Shown: in pieces, positions 13,811 through 27,700 of the stretch | How the letters are laid out: every line of letters begins with the position of its first letter | How positions within the stretch are numbered: the first letter of the stretch is position 1 | Source of the DNA: Bimastos eiseni | Taxonomy: Eukaryota; Annelida; Clitellata; Crassiclitellata; Lumbricidae | Direction of reading: 5' to 3' | NCBI GenBank assembly: GCA_959347315.1 | Contig: OY365811.1 | Coordinates: 40,442,946-40,506,945, forward strand | DNA length: 64,000 bases | The notes under the pieces: generated by a model | Database searches by the model: none | What the model was told of the DNA's origin: nothing | What the model saw: only the letters and a program-made list of their open reading frames with translations | Translations under genes and position numbers: made by a program

Positions 13811-16784
13811 CTCCTCAAAGACAAATACTGATCATTATTCAATTCAATTTTATTTGGTAACCAAAAAACATGAGAAAATGGCACACAACTAGTTAACATA
13901 AATGATATTCTGGTTACACAGAATATGAATTATCAAAATATAATTATAAGTATATTAATAGCAGCATAATGGGACGCAGTGGTGCAATGGTATGTTCTGC
14001 GCCTTACAACCAAAGGGTCGCAGGTTCGAACCCACCTCAAGTCGCTGCCTTGGGCAAGTTGCACGCCTACAATTGTCTGTGAGGAAGGCAACTGGCAACC
14101 ACCTCACTCATCTCATCTCCGAGTGGCGTAAAGCCAAATGGACCTTCGAGCAGAGAACTCATCATCAACACCGTCAATAATAGCATATTGTGAATAAACA
14201 GATCTTCTCAAGCTAAAATAGTATAAAAAGCTGACTGGGTTCAAAGGATGGCTGAGAAGGATATTTGTCATAATACTGGTGAGAGTCTATTCCAAAGAAG
14301 TGGGACAGCAATTTGCGAATAGTTATGAGGTGACACAAGGGTAGAGCAGTGTTAGGGTGAAAGACTGGAAGTAGAGTGGATTGAACCAAGTGGTTGGACT
14401 GTGAACAGTGAACTGACATAGGTGGGAGGGTTGAAGTGTTTAGTAGGTGAGTGCAATGACTATATGCTATTGGCACAGGTATTTTAGAGTCAGTGGAGTA
14501 ATTTAAGGCAGCATCCCTAATGTTTACCTGTGACAAGTGACAAGTATTAGGCGTAACCCAGTCAAGGCTTATACGGTATGCATGCAGTCATTCAAGCCTT
14601 TGCAACAACAATCTGCTTAATATAACAAGCCTACCAGTAGTGTCTGTAACCGATGACCTATAAACAAAATGTATACACTACTCCTGATAGCCGTCCACTG
14701 ATGATTATTTCCAATCAAATACCAGTTTCAATTGTCTAGCTTCCGCTATCTAGGTCACCGGTTCAACTTTGACCTGTCAAGGCACGCCTACAGCAAGTGC
14801 GTGGGTTAGAGTTGAACTGATAAGAGGATGATAGATGGCTCTGGTACTAGCCATAGGTGGCTCTTTTACGAACGATAAACAGGTGCATATATCGCGTTGC
14901 AACGAGTATGAATCATTCACACGTTAAAAACACGACCCTGGACTTTAGAGTCAATTTATGCTAATGCAGTTAAGCATATATTATTGGTCTTTAGTTAGGC
15001 TAAGACGGACGACAGCTTACCGGCAGAAAATGAAACGACGCCCATAAGTAAGCCTAGCTAATACGGATTATTTCATGCACACGCAAGTGAACACACAAAC
15101 TCACGCAATACCTCAAGCAAAAATTCATAACGAAAATGCAAGAAAATGAAAGAGGCTGTCTGGATTACAAACGACTTCGTGGCGGATAATCTCATCGATT
15201 TCCTTTTGCGCTTTGACACGAGATTAGGCTATCACAAAATCTTTGGCTTTCACATAAGGACTGGTTTTCACATAACGCATTTTTTACAGAATTTTTTACA
15301 GAATATTCTACAGAAATTCTTATGGCCACAACGACGATGATCAAGGAGTCTATGGGCAACGATGTTATAACTTAAAAATATAAGCCTACAAGAAATTAGA
15401 AGCGCTGTAAAAATTTATGTATATGTAGGGAACGCGCGCACGAGGACGCTATTTCTACCAGGAAGCAGTCGACGTATTTGGGCCTATATACGACTTTAAT
15501 GTCCATTTTCAATTTGTGTCCTGGTAGTGGTAGATGTGTTGATGTTAATTATTAGGCCCATTCTTCTTCATTAATTCAAACTGACAAGTAGCGCTTCATA
15601 GCAAGGCATAGACTACGAACCGAACGGATGATTAGGCCAACGACCTCATAATTATATAAGTTATTAGCAAAGATTTTAAACTCTTTGGTTATTAGACTAC
15701 ACGCCGCTACAGGCAAGGACCAATATACTATAGAATTGAGTTGGGCTACAGAAGTCGAATGCAGCGGGAAAATGAAGGTTCACGTTCACTAAAACCTAGA
15801 GTCATAGATAGGCCTATAAATAGGTCTGGTTCTATTGTTACATTTCCATTTTGTAGATTTAAACATTTCTAGCTATGTATTTTCAAACATGCCCATCAGC
15901 AATCGATATTTAATCGCGATAATAGTGTGTGCTGTGCGGTTATATAAAAGGTTCATCACGCTGATTCACTGTGGTCATCAGACAAGTTCAAAATGTCTCA
16001 AAGGGAGAACTGCACGATTTGATTAAAACACCTGCATTAGTTAGGTTATGTTTCTTTTAAATCTAAAACCCTCAAGTCAAAATATTAGAATTTTTACTTT
16101 TGAAAGTCAAAAGTTCAGCATTGATTGGATGTATGCGATGTTTGACGTGTAGGCCTATACGTGGCATTCTTCGTTCACTTGATTTGTCGTTAATAAAATT
16201 AGCCTATAATGTATTATAGGTCAATGGGAAGTTCTTCACATACTTTTCGGGCGCAATTTTGAGTCAGGTGTGCGACTGTGCTTACGTTAAAAGACAACAG
16301 GTGTCCCAGCCATGCTCTAAGGTAGGCTGGCTATAGGCCTAGAGGCGGCGCTGCATGGAAGCAAAATACGCAATTGTGTGCCAAAAGAAAGATAAAAAAT
16401 CCCCCAAAATATTTCAACAACAATTTTTAACGAAATAAAAGAAATTATAATATTTAACCAGTTGTAGACTTTCTGCTCTAATGTGATAATCAGTAAAGTT
16501 TTGCTGTTAATTGTAATAGTTTGGGCATATCACATGTACATATGCCGGTCTTAGTGGTCTACTGGCCTACATTTACAATGTACTAAAATTAATAATTTCA
16601 TTGTGTTAAGTCTTTCAATATTTTTAAAATGAAGATCATGTGCGGAACGTGCATATTGCCGTTATTGCGTACCAAATTTTAAAAGCCAGCGCCGCCACTA
16701 TATAGGCCTATAGTCTATGCTAAATAACGTAATAGTTTGTATATGATGTCTGTTTGATGTCTCAATCCTCTATCGCAACTACAG
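13811..16784. other. Intergenic, no gene recognised
   Basis: It holds one SINE (13971-14180) and several TAGGCCTA motifs. I found no exon with both splice signals and a recognisable product. The 5' end of the PhyH gene may extend into the left edge. Confidence 0.5.
13971..14180 (+). mobile_element. tRNA-derived SINE (family A)
   Basis: The head GGGACGCAGTGGTGCAATGG matches an A-box region, and GGTTCGAACCC at 14023-14033 is a perfect B-box. A body with TTGGGCAAGTTGC, ACAATTGTCTGTGAGGAAGG and CCACCTCACTCATCTCATC follows. The same body lies in reverse at 23338-23435. Confidence 0.8.
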
Positions 16785-17933
16785 CTAGAGTTCTGTCGTC
16801 TGCTGAAGTCTATGGTCTGCATCGGTCGTCTCATCACCATTGACGCTGAGCAACTCCGTGTCTCTATCTTCGATCGCCATCCGGTTGGTTCTCATACTCG
16901 AGACGCCGTAGTTAATCGAATCCGTTGAAGATCTAAGTTTGGATCCTTGAACTTCTCCTGCCGCCCGCCATTTTGAGCACTTTCCCAAACAGGCCCGGTC
17001 AATTCCGACTCGAATCGATCGGAATCCGTAAATGCTGATCAACGGGTCGATGGCCACCCTCAGGAACCACAGGTCAAGGGCAAGCTTGTGAAGGGAGTCT
17101 GGTGCCATCTGGTGGCTGGGGTCTACAGCACCGATGACGAAGATGGGCAACCAGAAAATACAAATTGTGACTGACGTTAGCCGCATTATGATCGTCGCTC
17201 GACGGTAACTTCGGACGATCAGATCGTTCTTACCGATATATCGTCGACATTTCATCAGCGAGAAGTGGATTCGCACCAGAGCAATACCCATCACTACGAA
17301 TTCCGCCCAGTTAAGGGCTAGCGCCACAAGAGAGTATTCGAGTTGACTGCGAAGCTCGCCAGAGGGCGGTTGTCGGTCACCAGCGGTGCAAGAATCTTTA
17401 AACAGGATCGGGCTGGACCTGCTATCGAGTAAACCAGGAAGGGTTGTGGCGCAAAACTTCAAAACGAACAAAGTTGTTACCATGACCGCGATTTTCGACA
17501 AGCTGAACCAGTCTTGGACTAGATGCTTCGATACGGTGGTTGCAACCAGATGGAGCACTACAGCCAATTTGAGCGTGACCGAAAGATTTGTTGTTTCCAG
17601 GAAGATTCCCCGCATAGTCGTGCAGGTCGTGGAAGTACTATTTGTGCTTTCAGCCAAAACATATGTATAGTATGGTATGTAAATGGCGGACGTGTACAAG
17701 TCAGCTAGAGCCATGGCGCACGCCAGGACGTTAATGACGCGGCGTGATCTGTAAAGACAGATCGACGAAAGAACAAGAAGCACATTTTCCGCGGTGCCGA
17801 ACAACGCGACCGTCCATAAAAATGTCGTTTCTACGCTTGTCCCGCTCTGCTGTGTCTTTGTGGTGGCTCTTAGCGAAGAAGTAGTATCAAACATAGGCGG
17901 AATATCGAAAGCCATAATATTTGGCATTTTCAT
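16785..17933 (-). CDS. Rhodopsin-family (class A) GPCR, single exon
   Basis: An intronless 382-residue frame with seven hydrophobic segments at about 38-61, 66-93, 108-138, 147-169, 199-224, 247-271 and 281-304. Class A marks are GTAEN in TM1, LADLY in TM2 (conserved Asp), Cys104 and Cys182 as the probable extracellular disulphide pair, FWLP in TM6 and DPLISIY in TM7. The DRY motif after TM3 is absent (VSKH in its place), and NPxxY has become DPLISIY. There is a short Ser/Thr-rich N-terminus and an N-glycosylation site at Asn98. The cytoplasmic tail is about 75 residues. TM7 (LRVAIDP) faintly recalls prostanoid receptors, but I cannot assign a ligand. Several in-frame Mets near the start leave the true start open. 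Confidence 0.85.
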   Translation of the reverse strand: MKMPNIMAFDIPPMFDTTSSLRATTKTQQSGTSVETTFLWTVALFGTAENVLLVLSSICLYRSRRVINVLACAMALADLYTSAIYIPYYTYVLAESTNSTSTTCTTMRGIFLETTNLSVTLKLAVVLHLVATTVSKHLVQDWFSLSKIAVMVTTLFVLKFCATTLPGLLDSRSSPILFKDSCTAGDRQPPSGELRSQLEYSLVALALNWAEFVVMGIALVRIHFSLMKCRRYIGKNDLIVRSYRRATIIMRLTSVTICIFWLPIFVIGAVDPSHQMAPDSLHKLALDLWFLRVAIDPLISIYGFRSIRVGIDRACLGKCSKWRAAGEVQGSKLRSSTDSINYGVSSMRTNRMAIEDRDTELLSVNGDETTDADHRLQQTTEL

Positions 17934-18716
17934 TGGTTACAGTGCAGTCCGAAACCGTCAGTTTTCGAACCTCTGGAGCGTTTTACTCAACGGGCTTTAC
18001 TTCCAGCAGACGACCGTGTAAGAACAATTTTATCTCAGGTCGCGTATACTTATTTAGCGCTTTTTTATCCAGCCTATAATTAAAGCCACGGACAGTCTTT
18101 GCTGCAATACCCGTGGAATTTTCTAGATACTGACTGAACCGTACATGTGTATTACACTTTGATGAACGAAGCCACCGCTGACGGCCGCGAAGTCTAGGCC
18201 TAATTGCGTTTGGTTGCCGCAGGTTGCGTGCGAACTGAGTATCGGACTGCAACCCTCGTTATAGATGTCATTAGCCTCGAGCCTTTCATTAATCCCGGAT
18301 CATCTGTAAAGATGCAGGATAGCACCAGCTTAGGCTTAAAGGCTAGACCAAGGATATTATCATATTAGCAATTGTTGGCTAGCTAAACATAATTTAGGAC
18401 CTGCCAATAAAATTATAAGCTTGATATATCATGTAATACTGTCTTTGTTTAATTTACAGACACAAGGCAGTATGATCTCAAGTCTAGTAGCAGCGAACAA
18501 GTTATTACAGGAGTAGAATTTTATATGTAATATATATATGTGTGTGTATATATATTAAGATCAGTAGTTTAAGCGAGATCGTCAGATCGTGAACGGACGT
18601 CTCAAAATCCATATATTTGTAAAATAATAGCGCAATAAAAGCATCCATTCATTTTCGCCAGCATCGCTGAGAATAACATACCCGTGTTGGAGCGCTAGGT
18701 GTTTGATGTTTATACA
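17934..18716. promoter_or_regulatory. Intergenic between divergent GPCR and ZNF292-like genes
   Basis: The GPCR reads left and the ZNF292-like gene reads right, so upstream elements of both should lie here. No TATA box or other clear motif stands out. A (TATATGTG)-type microsatellite is near 18525-18555. Confidence 0.35.
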
Positions 18717-21700
18717 ATGAAGATTTCTCGTCTCTTAAAAATTTTGGAGGATTTGGTGGCCCTTAAGTTTTCTGATCCGAAGGGAAAGCACGGAAAACGA
18801 TTCTACAGAAATCTGCATCGGGTAACTATCTCGCTGTTTTTGATGCCTGATGGTTAATGGTTGTCTCTTGCAATCAGTTTAGTGTGCGTGAGCTCTGTCA
18901 CGCACGATATGTGCCACCTTTGTGCGGCCGCTATTTGTGGGGCAGCTATCCGCAGATTCAGAAGTTAGCCGTGCTCTATCATGCGTCCGGGTAATCACGT
19001 AGAATACATTCCCTTAAGTAGATATTATGGCCGTGCCGAATTTTCTCAAATTGAACACTGATACCTATCAGACCATATCCCGTAATGCGATGCACTAAGT
19101 AAGTATGTAAGTAAAGAAAACGAATTTTTACTTAGCAAGTCAAATCAGAACTCTCCAACAGTTTATAAGAATGCTGTAAAGGTTGATCTAATTAGAAGAA
19201 TATAAAAACTTAAATTGTGACCAGCATGTTCTGTAAAGGTTAAAGTTATAGTCGCAAAATGTAGCTACTGAATATTTAAACTCGCAACACAATAAACCAT
19301 TTTTTAAAACGATTCAGTTGAATGAGCATGTCAATTACTGGGGTTATCGGGAGGTTGATGATTTGACGCTGCGAGTTTAAATATTTTTTTGACGGTGATA
19401 ATGTTGCGCTAGCTTAAGCTTCTGTATTTTAAAATATCTTTGCTAAACATGTTTATGTTAGTGTTCTTTAATTTACTTAGTACGTTGCATAATTGCATTA
19501 CATGGGATTTAGCTGGGTAGGTGTCAACAGTGTATTTGAGTGCATTCAGAGGTGGCCATATTGTTTGCTATAGGGGAATGTATTCTTTGCGTTCACCGGT
19601 GTCCAGGGTTGATAAAAATAGCGATTTAAAAAAAAAAAAAAAAATCGGATTTATTTGATTTAAATCGGAATTTGATTTGATTTAAATCGATTTTTTTATT
19701 TAAATCAAATTTTTTAAATTTTAATATATTTAGGATTTTTTTGATTTTGCTCCGAGTGCCATATTTTAAGTGCTATATTTTAAGTGCTATATTTGAATGG
19801 ACATCATAATTTCTTAGAAATTATTTGGTTAGTCAAATAATTACTCCTAAAACATAGCATACTAACATAGTCTCAGTCACACAGTTGCTTTACTGTAAAT
19901 TAAAAGTTGTTTGAGGTATATTGAGTATCATAATTCCATGCAGAATTTCAGATATTGATAAAATGTCACTTGAGTTGAGACCAAGTCTTGGACGAGTTAA
20001 TGGTACTACAAATCTTATTTATTGATATTTATCATTTTACTAATCTATTTTCTTATAAATAGTCAACAGGTCTCTAGTTCTCTCGAAGTCTCTTCATTCA
20101 ATGTTTTCATTATCCAATTGTATTAGTCTCTTACTTAGCATTATAAATAAATACACCAGCTTCCAACCTTTTCAACTCCAAGACTATTTGAACGAACAAG
20201 TTAAAACAAGGAGAAAACTCTTCCAACATCAGCCGATTTTTATAATAAAGTGGAGTCAATGGACACTTGGTTTAGTAACTAAATCAAGTGTCCACTGACT
20301 CCACTCTATGTAGCTTGAATCTAACTTTCAAATTGCAGTGTTTTTCTGATGCTTCCAAGCTGTCCCGGAATTTCTTTCAAGTATTATTTGACACAATTAT
20401 TGTCCAGAAATGCTTATCGTTCATTCATTCTTGAATCTTGATTCAAACTTGAAACATTTTGAAACACAGAGGACACACTTTCCTGAAGTTCCAGTGTCTG
20501 TTACCAATTGAATATTTAAATAACCCAACACAGAATTCATGTACAAAGACAATTGCTTTCACATTGCTGCCATATAGTTTGAAAGCTGTTGCTGTTTTAT
20601 CAATTCAATTTATTAATTAAGAAAAAATTTTTAAAATTTAAATTATGATTTTTTATTCCCGATTTAAATCGATAATTTTAATCATTCGATTTAAATCGAA
20701 TCCACCCTGCCGGTGTCCATATAACACATCTAAAGTTAATCATAAAGTAATTTGATAAATAAAAGTATTAGTCATAATATGATATATACTAAGTGTTATT
20801 GTTTTGTTATTTGTGGCAGATCCTGCGAGCATTCCTGTCGCAGGATGGTCTGCCGTTGAAGACAAAGCTTCGGGCGTTGACGCCTTCCATGGCAGTCTAT
20901 GCCAAAGTCCGATTCCATGAGCAGATCGTTTCTGAAGATGTGAAGAATTGTGTGCTGTTCATAGTTCTGTAGGTTACTCCTTGACCTAATCACATCTAAC
21001 ATTAAGACATTGTCATGATGAATGAGGGATTTGTTGATGGTTGGTTGCTCCAAGTGTAAATTATATAGTTCATTGGGATGAAGTTGACTTTAAAAAAAAA
21101 AGAATGTGCGAATATTTGAACTTTTGAATATTTGATCAATTCAGGTTATGTGTGTACTTATAGATATATAAACTTATTGTCATTATGCACATAGTTAGCT
21201 ATAATATAGGATCTTTAATGGTATAACATTTAAAGAAATTAACTCCCTTACTTTCTCAATTTGCTCCAAGGTTTCTATGGCTATACGCATGTGTGTTTTT
21301 ACACCCTCAGTGTTATAGTTAAGATGTTTTCTTTATTTTTAAAACTAGTGAGGTGGCTCGAGTGTTGCTGGAGTCAGAGTATTTGAAGCTGAGGGAGAAT
21401 GATCCGTCAAAATGCCTCTTCGTGCAGACACTTCAACAGGCGAAATGTCGGCTCAAGTCGTCTCCCGACGGACGGTTGTTTGAGGCGCTCGGCAACGTTA
21501 TGACGACGGAATGGAGTCATCCAGTCCTTCTGAAGATGTTTCAGCAAGAGCATAGCCAATCAGAGACAAGTATGATGACAATTTATTTCAGGTTTTGACA
21601 CTCAAGCATGTCTATAATTGTAAGCAGGCATTTATATAGCAGTGCTAAAAGAATAAAACTGTATTAGAACTTTGAATGTGCATTGATGACACTGTATGTG

Positions 21701-24700
21701 ATATTGGTCTCATTCCAAAGTTTGAAGTGAGCGCATGGCCATACGACAACATTGATGCACTGAATTATTAATAAAATGATTGTGCTTGAAAGACAGAGTC
21801 AAGGCTCTGCCACAGTAGCCACCCAAGTGGAAATTTGAACCCATGCATTGCTTACCGAGTGCTATCCGTTCAACCATCATGCCTTATATAATGTGACATA
21901 ATCGAGCATTTGTTTAACACCCCTTCATGATATCTACTCAGAGACTCTCTTGACGCCTGCCTAAATGTTTAATGTCATGGCAAAGTAGTAAAATGCCTAT
22001 GTTAGCTATGTACAATAAGCTTAAAAGAGTCACCAGTGGTGGGCCCACACACAAGCGTGCAACCAAACAGCGGATTACCGTTGACAGTTTACAGAATGGA
22101 CAAAGTGTCTGGGCCAAGTTATATTAAAAAATTGGTAAGTGTGTGAACGAAGATACCATGTTTGCTTGTATTTCAGTTTTTGTTTAACAGCTTTTGATGA
22201 CCTCTTGTCCCTATATGCCTAGAGTCGATTTACCCCACTTATTTCTCATCCTAAATAACAGTAAGTTATTGTTTATGTTGAGCAGTACCCTATGCTGCCT
22301 TCATTGAAAGCGTGGAGAATTCTGATATCGTTCGTCTTCGGGTCCGCTTGCTGTTAGAATCCGGTTGCCGTGAGCTGGCAAATAATCTGATTTCGTGGTG
22401 CGTTGCAAGTAGAATGTTCGACCGTGATATCTACATACTATCGCAACGACTCAACTTTCTGCATGGGTCTGACAGAGCAGAGGAGTTTCATCAATTGGTA
22501 GGAATTTCAATAAGGATTCTTGTAGTATTTAACATTGTGCCCAATTGGTTGGAGCTAGGGCATAACCGGAAATCGCCTCGGACATTTGCCTCGGCTGGAT
22601 ATCCTGTTTTTCGGGACTACTCAGAGGTACTCACCTTGGCAAATATTACGCACGCACATAGTTAAAAATAATTTTTTTTATTCAATCATTTGTTTTAAGC
22701 ATTTTACAATTTTAAAAAGAAAACTTAAAATTTAAAGCCGTTTTAGTAGTTATTACAGGGACAAACATCTCTTTTGCCAGTTTTTGGTTGTGCGAAAGTG
22801 ACGAAAGTCGAAAATTTTAACCTTCTCCTGGTGATGGCACGCACTGGGCAAGAGTTGCCACTACTATTCGGTTCATACCCGGATCTGGAAAATAGATTTG
22901 ATACTTGGTGGAAATTGTTTACTTGGTTATGCCCTAGTTTGAGTGCTCAGTCTGTAATGTGAATTGAACGAGTTCGAGCGTCCACTGGGGCAGCTGCTGT
23001 GTAGGGACTTTGGGAAAGTCCTTAACTCTTGATTGCTCGACATCTTTGATGTTCTTTTGTGTGATCGGTGTGTGCTTTGGTGAACTTGGGAAGAAGGGCA
23101 ATCTAAAACTAGTTGAACTGTTTTAAGGACTTCTGCAATGCTGTTCTAATGCTTTGGTCATCTGTTGATGTTCGCTTAAAGCCAGTTGCAAATTGTAATC
23201 CGTCATAAGCAAGCAAGTAAGTAAGGATATTAATGATTAGATTGACAGCAATCGTAAAATAGCTTACAACGGGCATGAATGATAGCATCAACTTTAGACA
23301 TGCATTGCTTTCTTGATGTGATGATAAGTAGGTCATTGGCTTTTATGCCACCAGGAATGAGATGAGTCAAGTGGTTTCCCGTTGCCTTCCTTGCAGACAA
23401 TTGTGAGTGGGCAACTTGTCTAAAGTCACTGCTATTCAACGCAAAAGAGCACGGCCATTTCCATATCATAGCTAGAGAAAAACATCAACATCGAATCGAA
23501 GGCCAAACCAACAAGAAGAATCGCTTTGACCCAGATACACTGATGATCGGTTTTCTCTCAAGGAAGTGCTGCATAAATGTGTGATTATGATTAGAGTCTG
23601 ATAATAATCGCCGTGCCTTTTCAGTTGTTGGCCCTTCCCTCTGGAACACGCCTTTATTTTACAAGCTACTTTAAGACTGATTTTTATCGCCATGGTTGGG
23701 CTTGGGACGCCTCCGAGTGGGCTTCTTGGGGTGAACTGATTTATTCAGAATACATTGGTGTGAAGATGCATCAATTTACATGTTAAATGTGTTTTGTCCC
23801 AGTGTCGCCAGATTTCTTGTTGTACTGCGCGGGAGTTGCTCGACAGCGCAAAGCAGGGAACCATCGTCGGCATGGAACGATCGTTTCTTCTGACAATGAC
23901 TCGCACGCTCTTCCTCTTAGACTGGATCAAGGCTACAGACCTTTCATGCACAAGAGTAAGAGTAAACCTACCCTTATTTACTCAGAGATGATATAAGCCT
24001 CCATGTTTTTCATTGTTGCATATCCTTCAAAGACTGTATCAATAATAATAAATAATATGTTGACTGTTACACGTGGTGAGTATGGGTTGGGGCGATTACT
24101 GTGTTGGGACATTAAGCATGTCCAGCACTTGCAATTGCCTCACCACCACCAATTTTCCCCGAGGCAAGGTCATGTGTACATTTCTGAACCATGGAAGTCT
24201 GAGGGAAATATTCAATAGAATTATATTTATGTACCAAATCCAGCCATGGGCTACACTGAACTGTCATGTCTAACCCTATAATTAATAGACAACCGTATCT
24301 TACATTTACTACATTGTATATGCTAATTTACCTAATCCTGTTGCTCCCTGTCCTATAATTTCCTACATTACACAACTCTATGATGCTCTGTCCTGTGTTT
24401 AGCCACAAACTAGTTGAAAATAAAAAAATACAGCAATTAATACATACTCATGAGAAGTATCAATTGTCTTTAATTGTGTTTATTGATCAGGAGTTACTGA
24501 AGCATTGGTTGGCAATGGAGTTTGAGACTTTGAAGAGAGAACGACGATCAGCCATTGCAGCATTCAGCAAAGTCATTGCTTTGGCACACAGCGTCAGACA
24601 ACTGGTCCTCTTTGTAGATGTGCTTGAATCACAAGTAATTACCATTGTTACTAATTTTAATTGTACGATACATAGCCATAGCTAACTACTTTTATTGATA

Positions 24701-27700
24701 ACTGACAATAAAATAGAACAAAACAGAAAAGCAAAACATAGAAATTAAACAAGGAATGACAGTTAACAATAGGGAAGGAAACAATCCCTAAGAGACCTTA
24801 GTCCTGCTATCTGGGAGACCCTTCCAACCTATAGAAATTATGACGTTCACGCAAATATGTTGGTACCTGTGTAAATGTAATTGTAAGGAGTAACTAGTTA
24901 ATTAAATACAACAAACAAACAATTCGTTTAATTCACAAAGAATATCCAGCTAAAGCATGTATGTATGTATGCATTATTATTGTTACAAGGTTAGTTTGCA
25001 TTATTATTAGTATCATTATTATTATTATTAGCATCTTTAAAGTTGAACAGCAATGCAAATGTGAGGTGAAGTTTGTGAGTCTTGCCACATCACACAACCT
25101 GACAACATTTGGCTCAATATCTTTTCAGAATAATTTTTGTTAATCTGTTGGAATCAGTAAAAGTTGATGAAAGTGAAGAAATGAAAACATAAGCAGACTA
25201 AGAAAGGCACTTTAGACCCAGAGTGTGTAGGCGATCTCTTAATGAAGATCCTGTTAATGAAGATCTTGTTAACGATTAAAACCAATCGTCAATGATTTTA
25301 TAATTTTTGGCTTTTGATGCTCGTTAGTGGTTTATCTTTTCTGTTTCTGAGAAATATTTTTTATGATTCGAATTGTCCATACATACACACATAAGAATTA
25401 ATAAGAAAGAAAAGAGAGGCAAAAACAAAGTTTCCACAAGAGTAAAAAATTTTACGAAATGAGGTACAACGTATGTTACGAAGAGACAAGCAGTCGGAAT
25501 TGGAGACATTATGCAACGAGCTGGAGGAGAACGAAAGGAAAGGTAACACCAGATCTGTATTCCAAATGGTGAAGAAGCTCACTGGCTCATTCAAGCCTCG
25601 AACTACAGCCATCAATGACAAAACAACAAGAAACAAGTTGAACTGGAAAAAGTAAATCAAAGATGGAAAGAATACTGCAAAGGACTCTACAACAATGAAA
25701 AAGAGGAAGAAGACATAAAATTCAAAATACAAGAAAAAGAACCACCGCCACTAAAAGAAGAGATAAAACGAGCCATATTGAAGGCAGCTACGCGCAAGTC
25801 ACCAGGCCCAGATGGCGTAGTCACTGAGCTGTTTAGATTTGGTGGAGAAATGACTCTGACAAAACTACAGGAGATATGTGTGGACGTATGGGACACCGGG
25901 GATTGGCCAGAAGAATTGTCACAGTCAATTTTTATTCCACTGCTGAAGAAGGGAAATCTACTTCACTGTGGTAATCACAGAACAATTGCGCTAGTCTCGC
26001 ATGCCAGTAAGACTTTGTTACAAGTGATACTGGAATGCATCCAGATCAGGCTGGAAACAGAGATCGCTGAAGAACATGCTGACTTTAGGCCAAGAAGAGG
26101 CACGCGAGATCAAATTGTGAACTTAAGAATCATCTTAGAGAAAGCGAGAGAAAGGAATCATTCACTGTACCTCTGCTTCATTGACTTTACAAAAGCTTTT
26201 GACATGATTCAACGCAATCAGCTATGGATAACCATGATGGAGATGGGTTTCCCACCCCACCTCATTCAGTTATTGCGAAATCTCTATAAACAACAACGAG
26301 CTACTGTCAAGACAGACGGAATTATGTCAACATGGTTTAGTATCAAGAAAGGAGTCCGACAAGGATGTTATTTATCACCAAGTCTGTTTAACATTCTGGC
26401 TGAGCAGGTAATGCGAAAAGCACTGCTAGGCTACAACAAGGGATTCAGGATTGGAGGGAAGACTATTAATAACCTTAGATATGCTGATGACATCGTGCTA
26501 CTGGCCACTTCACCAGAGGATTTACAGGAGTTGGTGCAGCGTGTTGAGATAGCAGCAAAAGAATACAGTATGCTGATTAACGTAGCAAAGACAAAAGTAA
26601 TGACAAATAACAATGATACACTTTTGATCAAAGTGGACAGATACAAACTGGAACAAGTGGACTCATTTACATACTTGGGGAACAGAGTAATGAAGGACGG
26701 GGACTGCGCGAGTGAGGTAAAATCAAGATTAGCCATGGAAATGTCAGTCATGTTTAAGTTGGTAAGCATCTGGAAAAATAAATCAGTCAGAACTAAAACC
26801 AAGCTGCGACTCATGAAGGCCTTGGCGTGGCCAGTAGCAACGTATGGTTGTGAGGCATGGACAATAAAGAAAGAAGAAGAGAAACGCATACAAGCATTTC
26901 AGAACAAGTGTATGAGGAAACTGCTCAGAATTCCATGGACAGTAATGGTGACCACCGAACAAGTATATCAAATGGCGAAAGTTGACTGCAAACTGTTGGG
27001 CCACATCAAATCCAGAAAACTGCGGTACTTTGCACATCGTGAGACAGCCTAAGGACAGTATTGAGAACAGTGTAATGTTGGGTATAGTGGAAGGAAGCTG
27101 AAGTCATGGAAGACCCAGAATCTGCTGGTTTGACAATGTCATGGCGTGGACTGGTTTAAGAGGCACAAGTTTAATGAACATTGTATGAGACAGAAAGCGT
27201 TGGACATCACTTTCAGATTCATGTAATCAAGCGATGATGTGACATGACACACATAAGTACATACAATTCATTTTATTTACAAAGAACATCCAGTTAAAAC
27301 ATTTTATGCATTATTAATATTATTATTATTATTATTTCACTTTCTGTGTCTGTTTTAGTTTGGTTCGGAGTTTCTGACGTTCTGCTCGGAGTTGATGGAG
27401 CAGACTATACGACAGGAGAGGCACAGACTCAACTGCGCTCGTCTTTACCGTAGAGATGCGGAGGATGTAGAAGATGCTGCAGAAAACCTTCTCTCCATCT
27501 GCAGAATCCTTGGAAGAATCTACAAGGATCACTGCCAGATGAACCTGGTTTGTTCACATAGGACTTCAGCTATAATTTGAATGAGTGCAAATTTATGAAC
27601 ATATGGTGTTGAACAGTGTGTTTATATATCGTCAATAGGTTACCAAGGTCGTAAAAATTGTGCAACTGCAACATTAAAATCAAGAGAATGAGACTTTTTT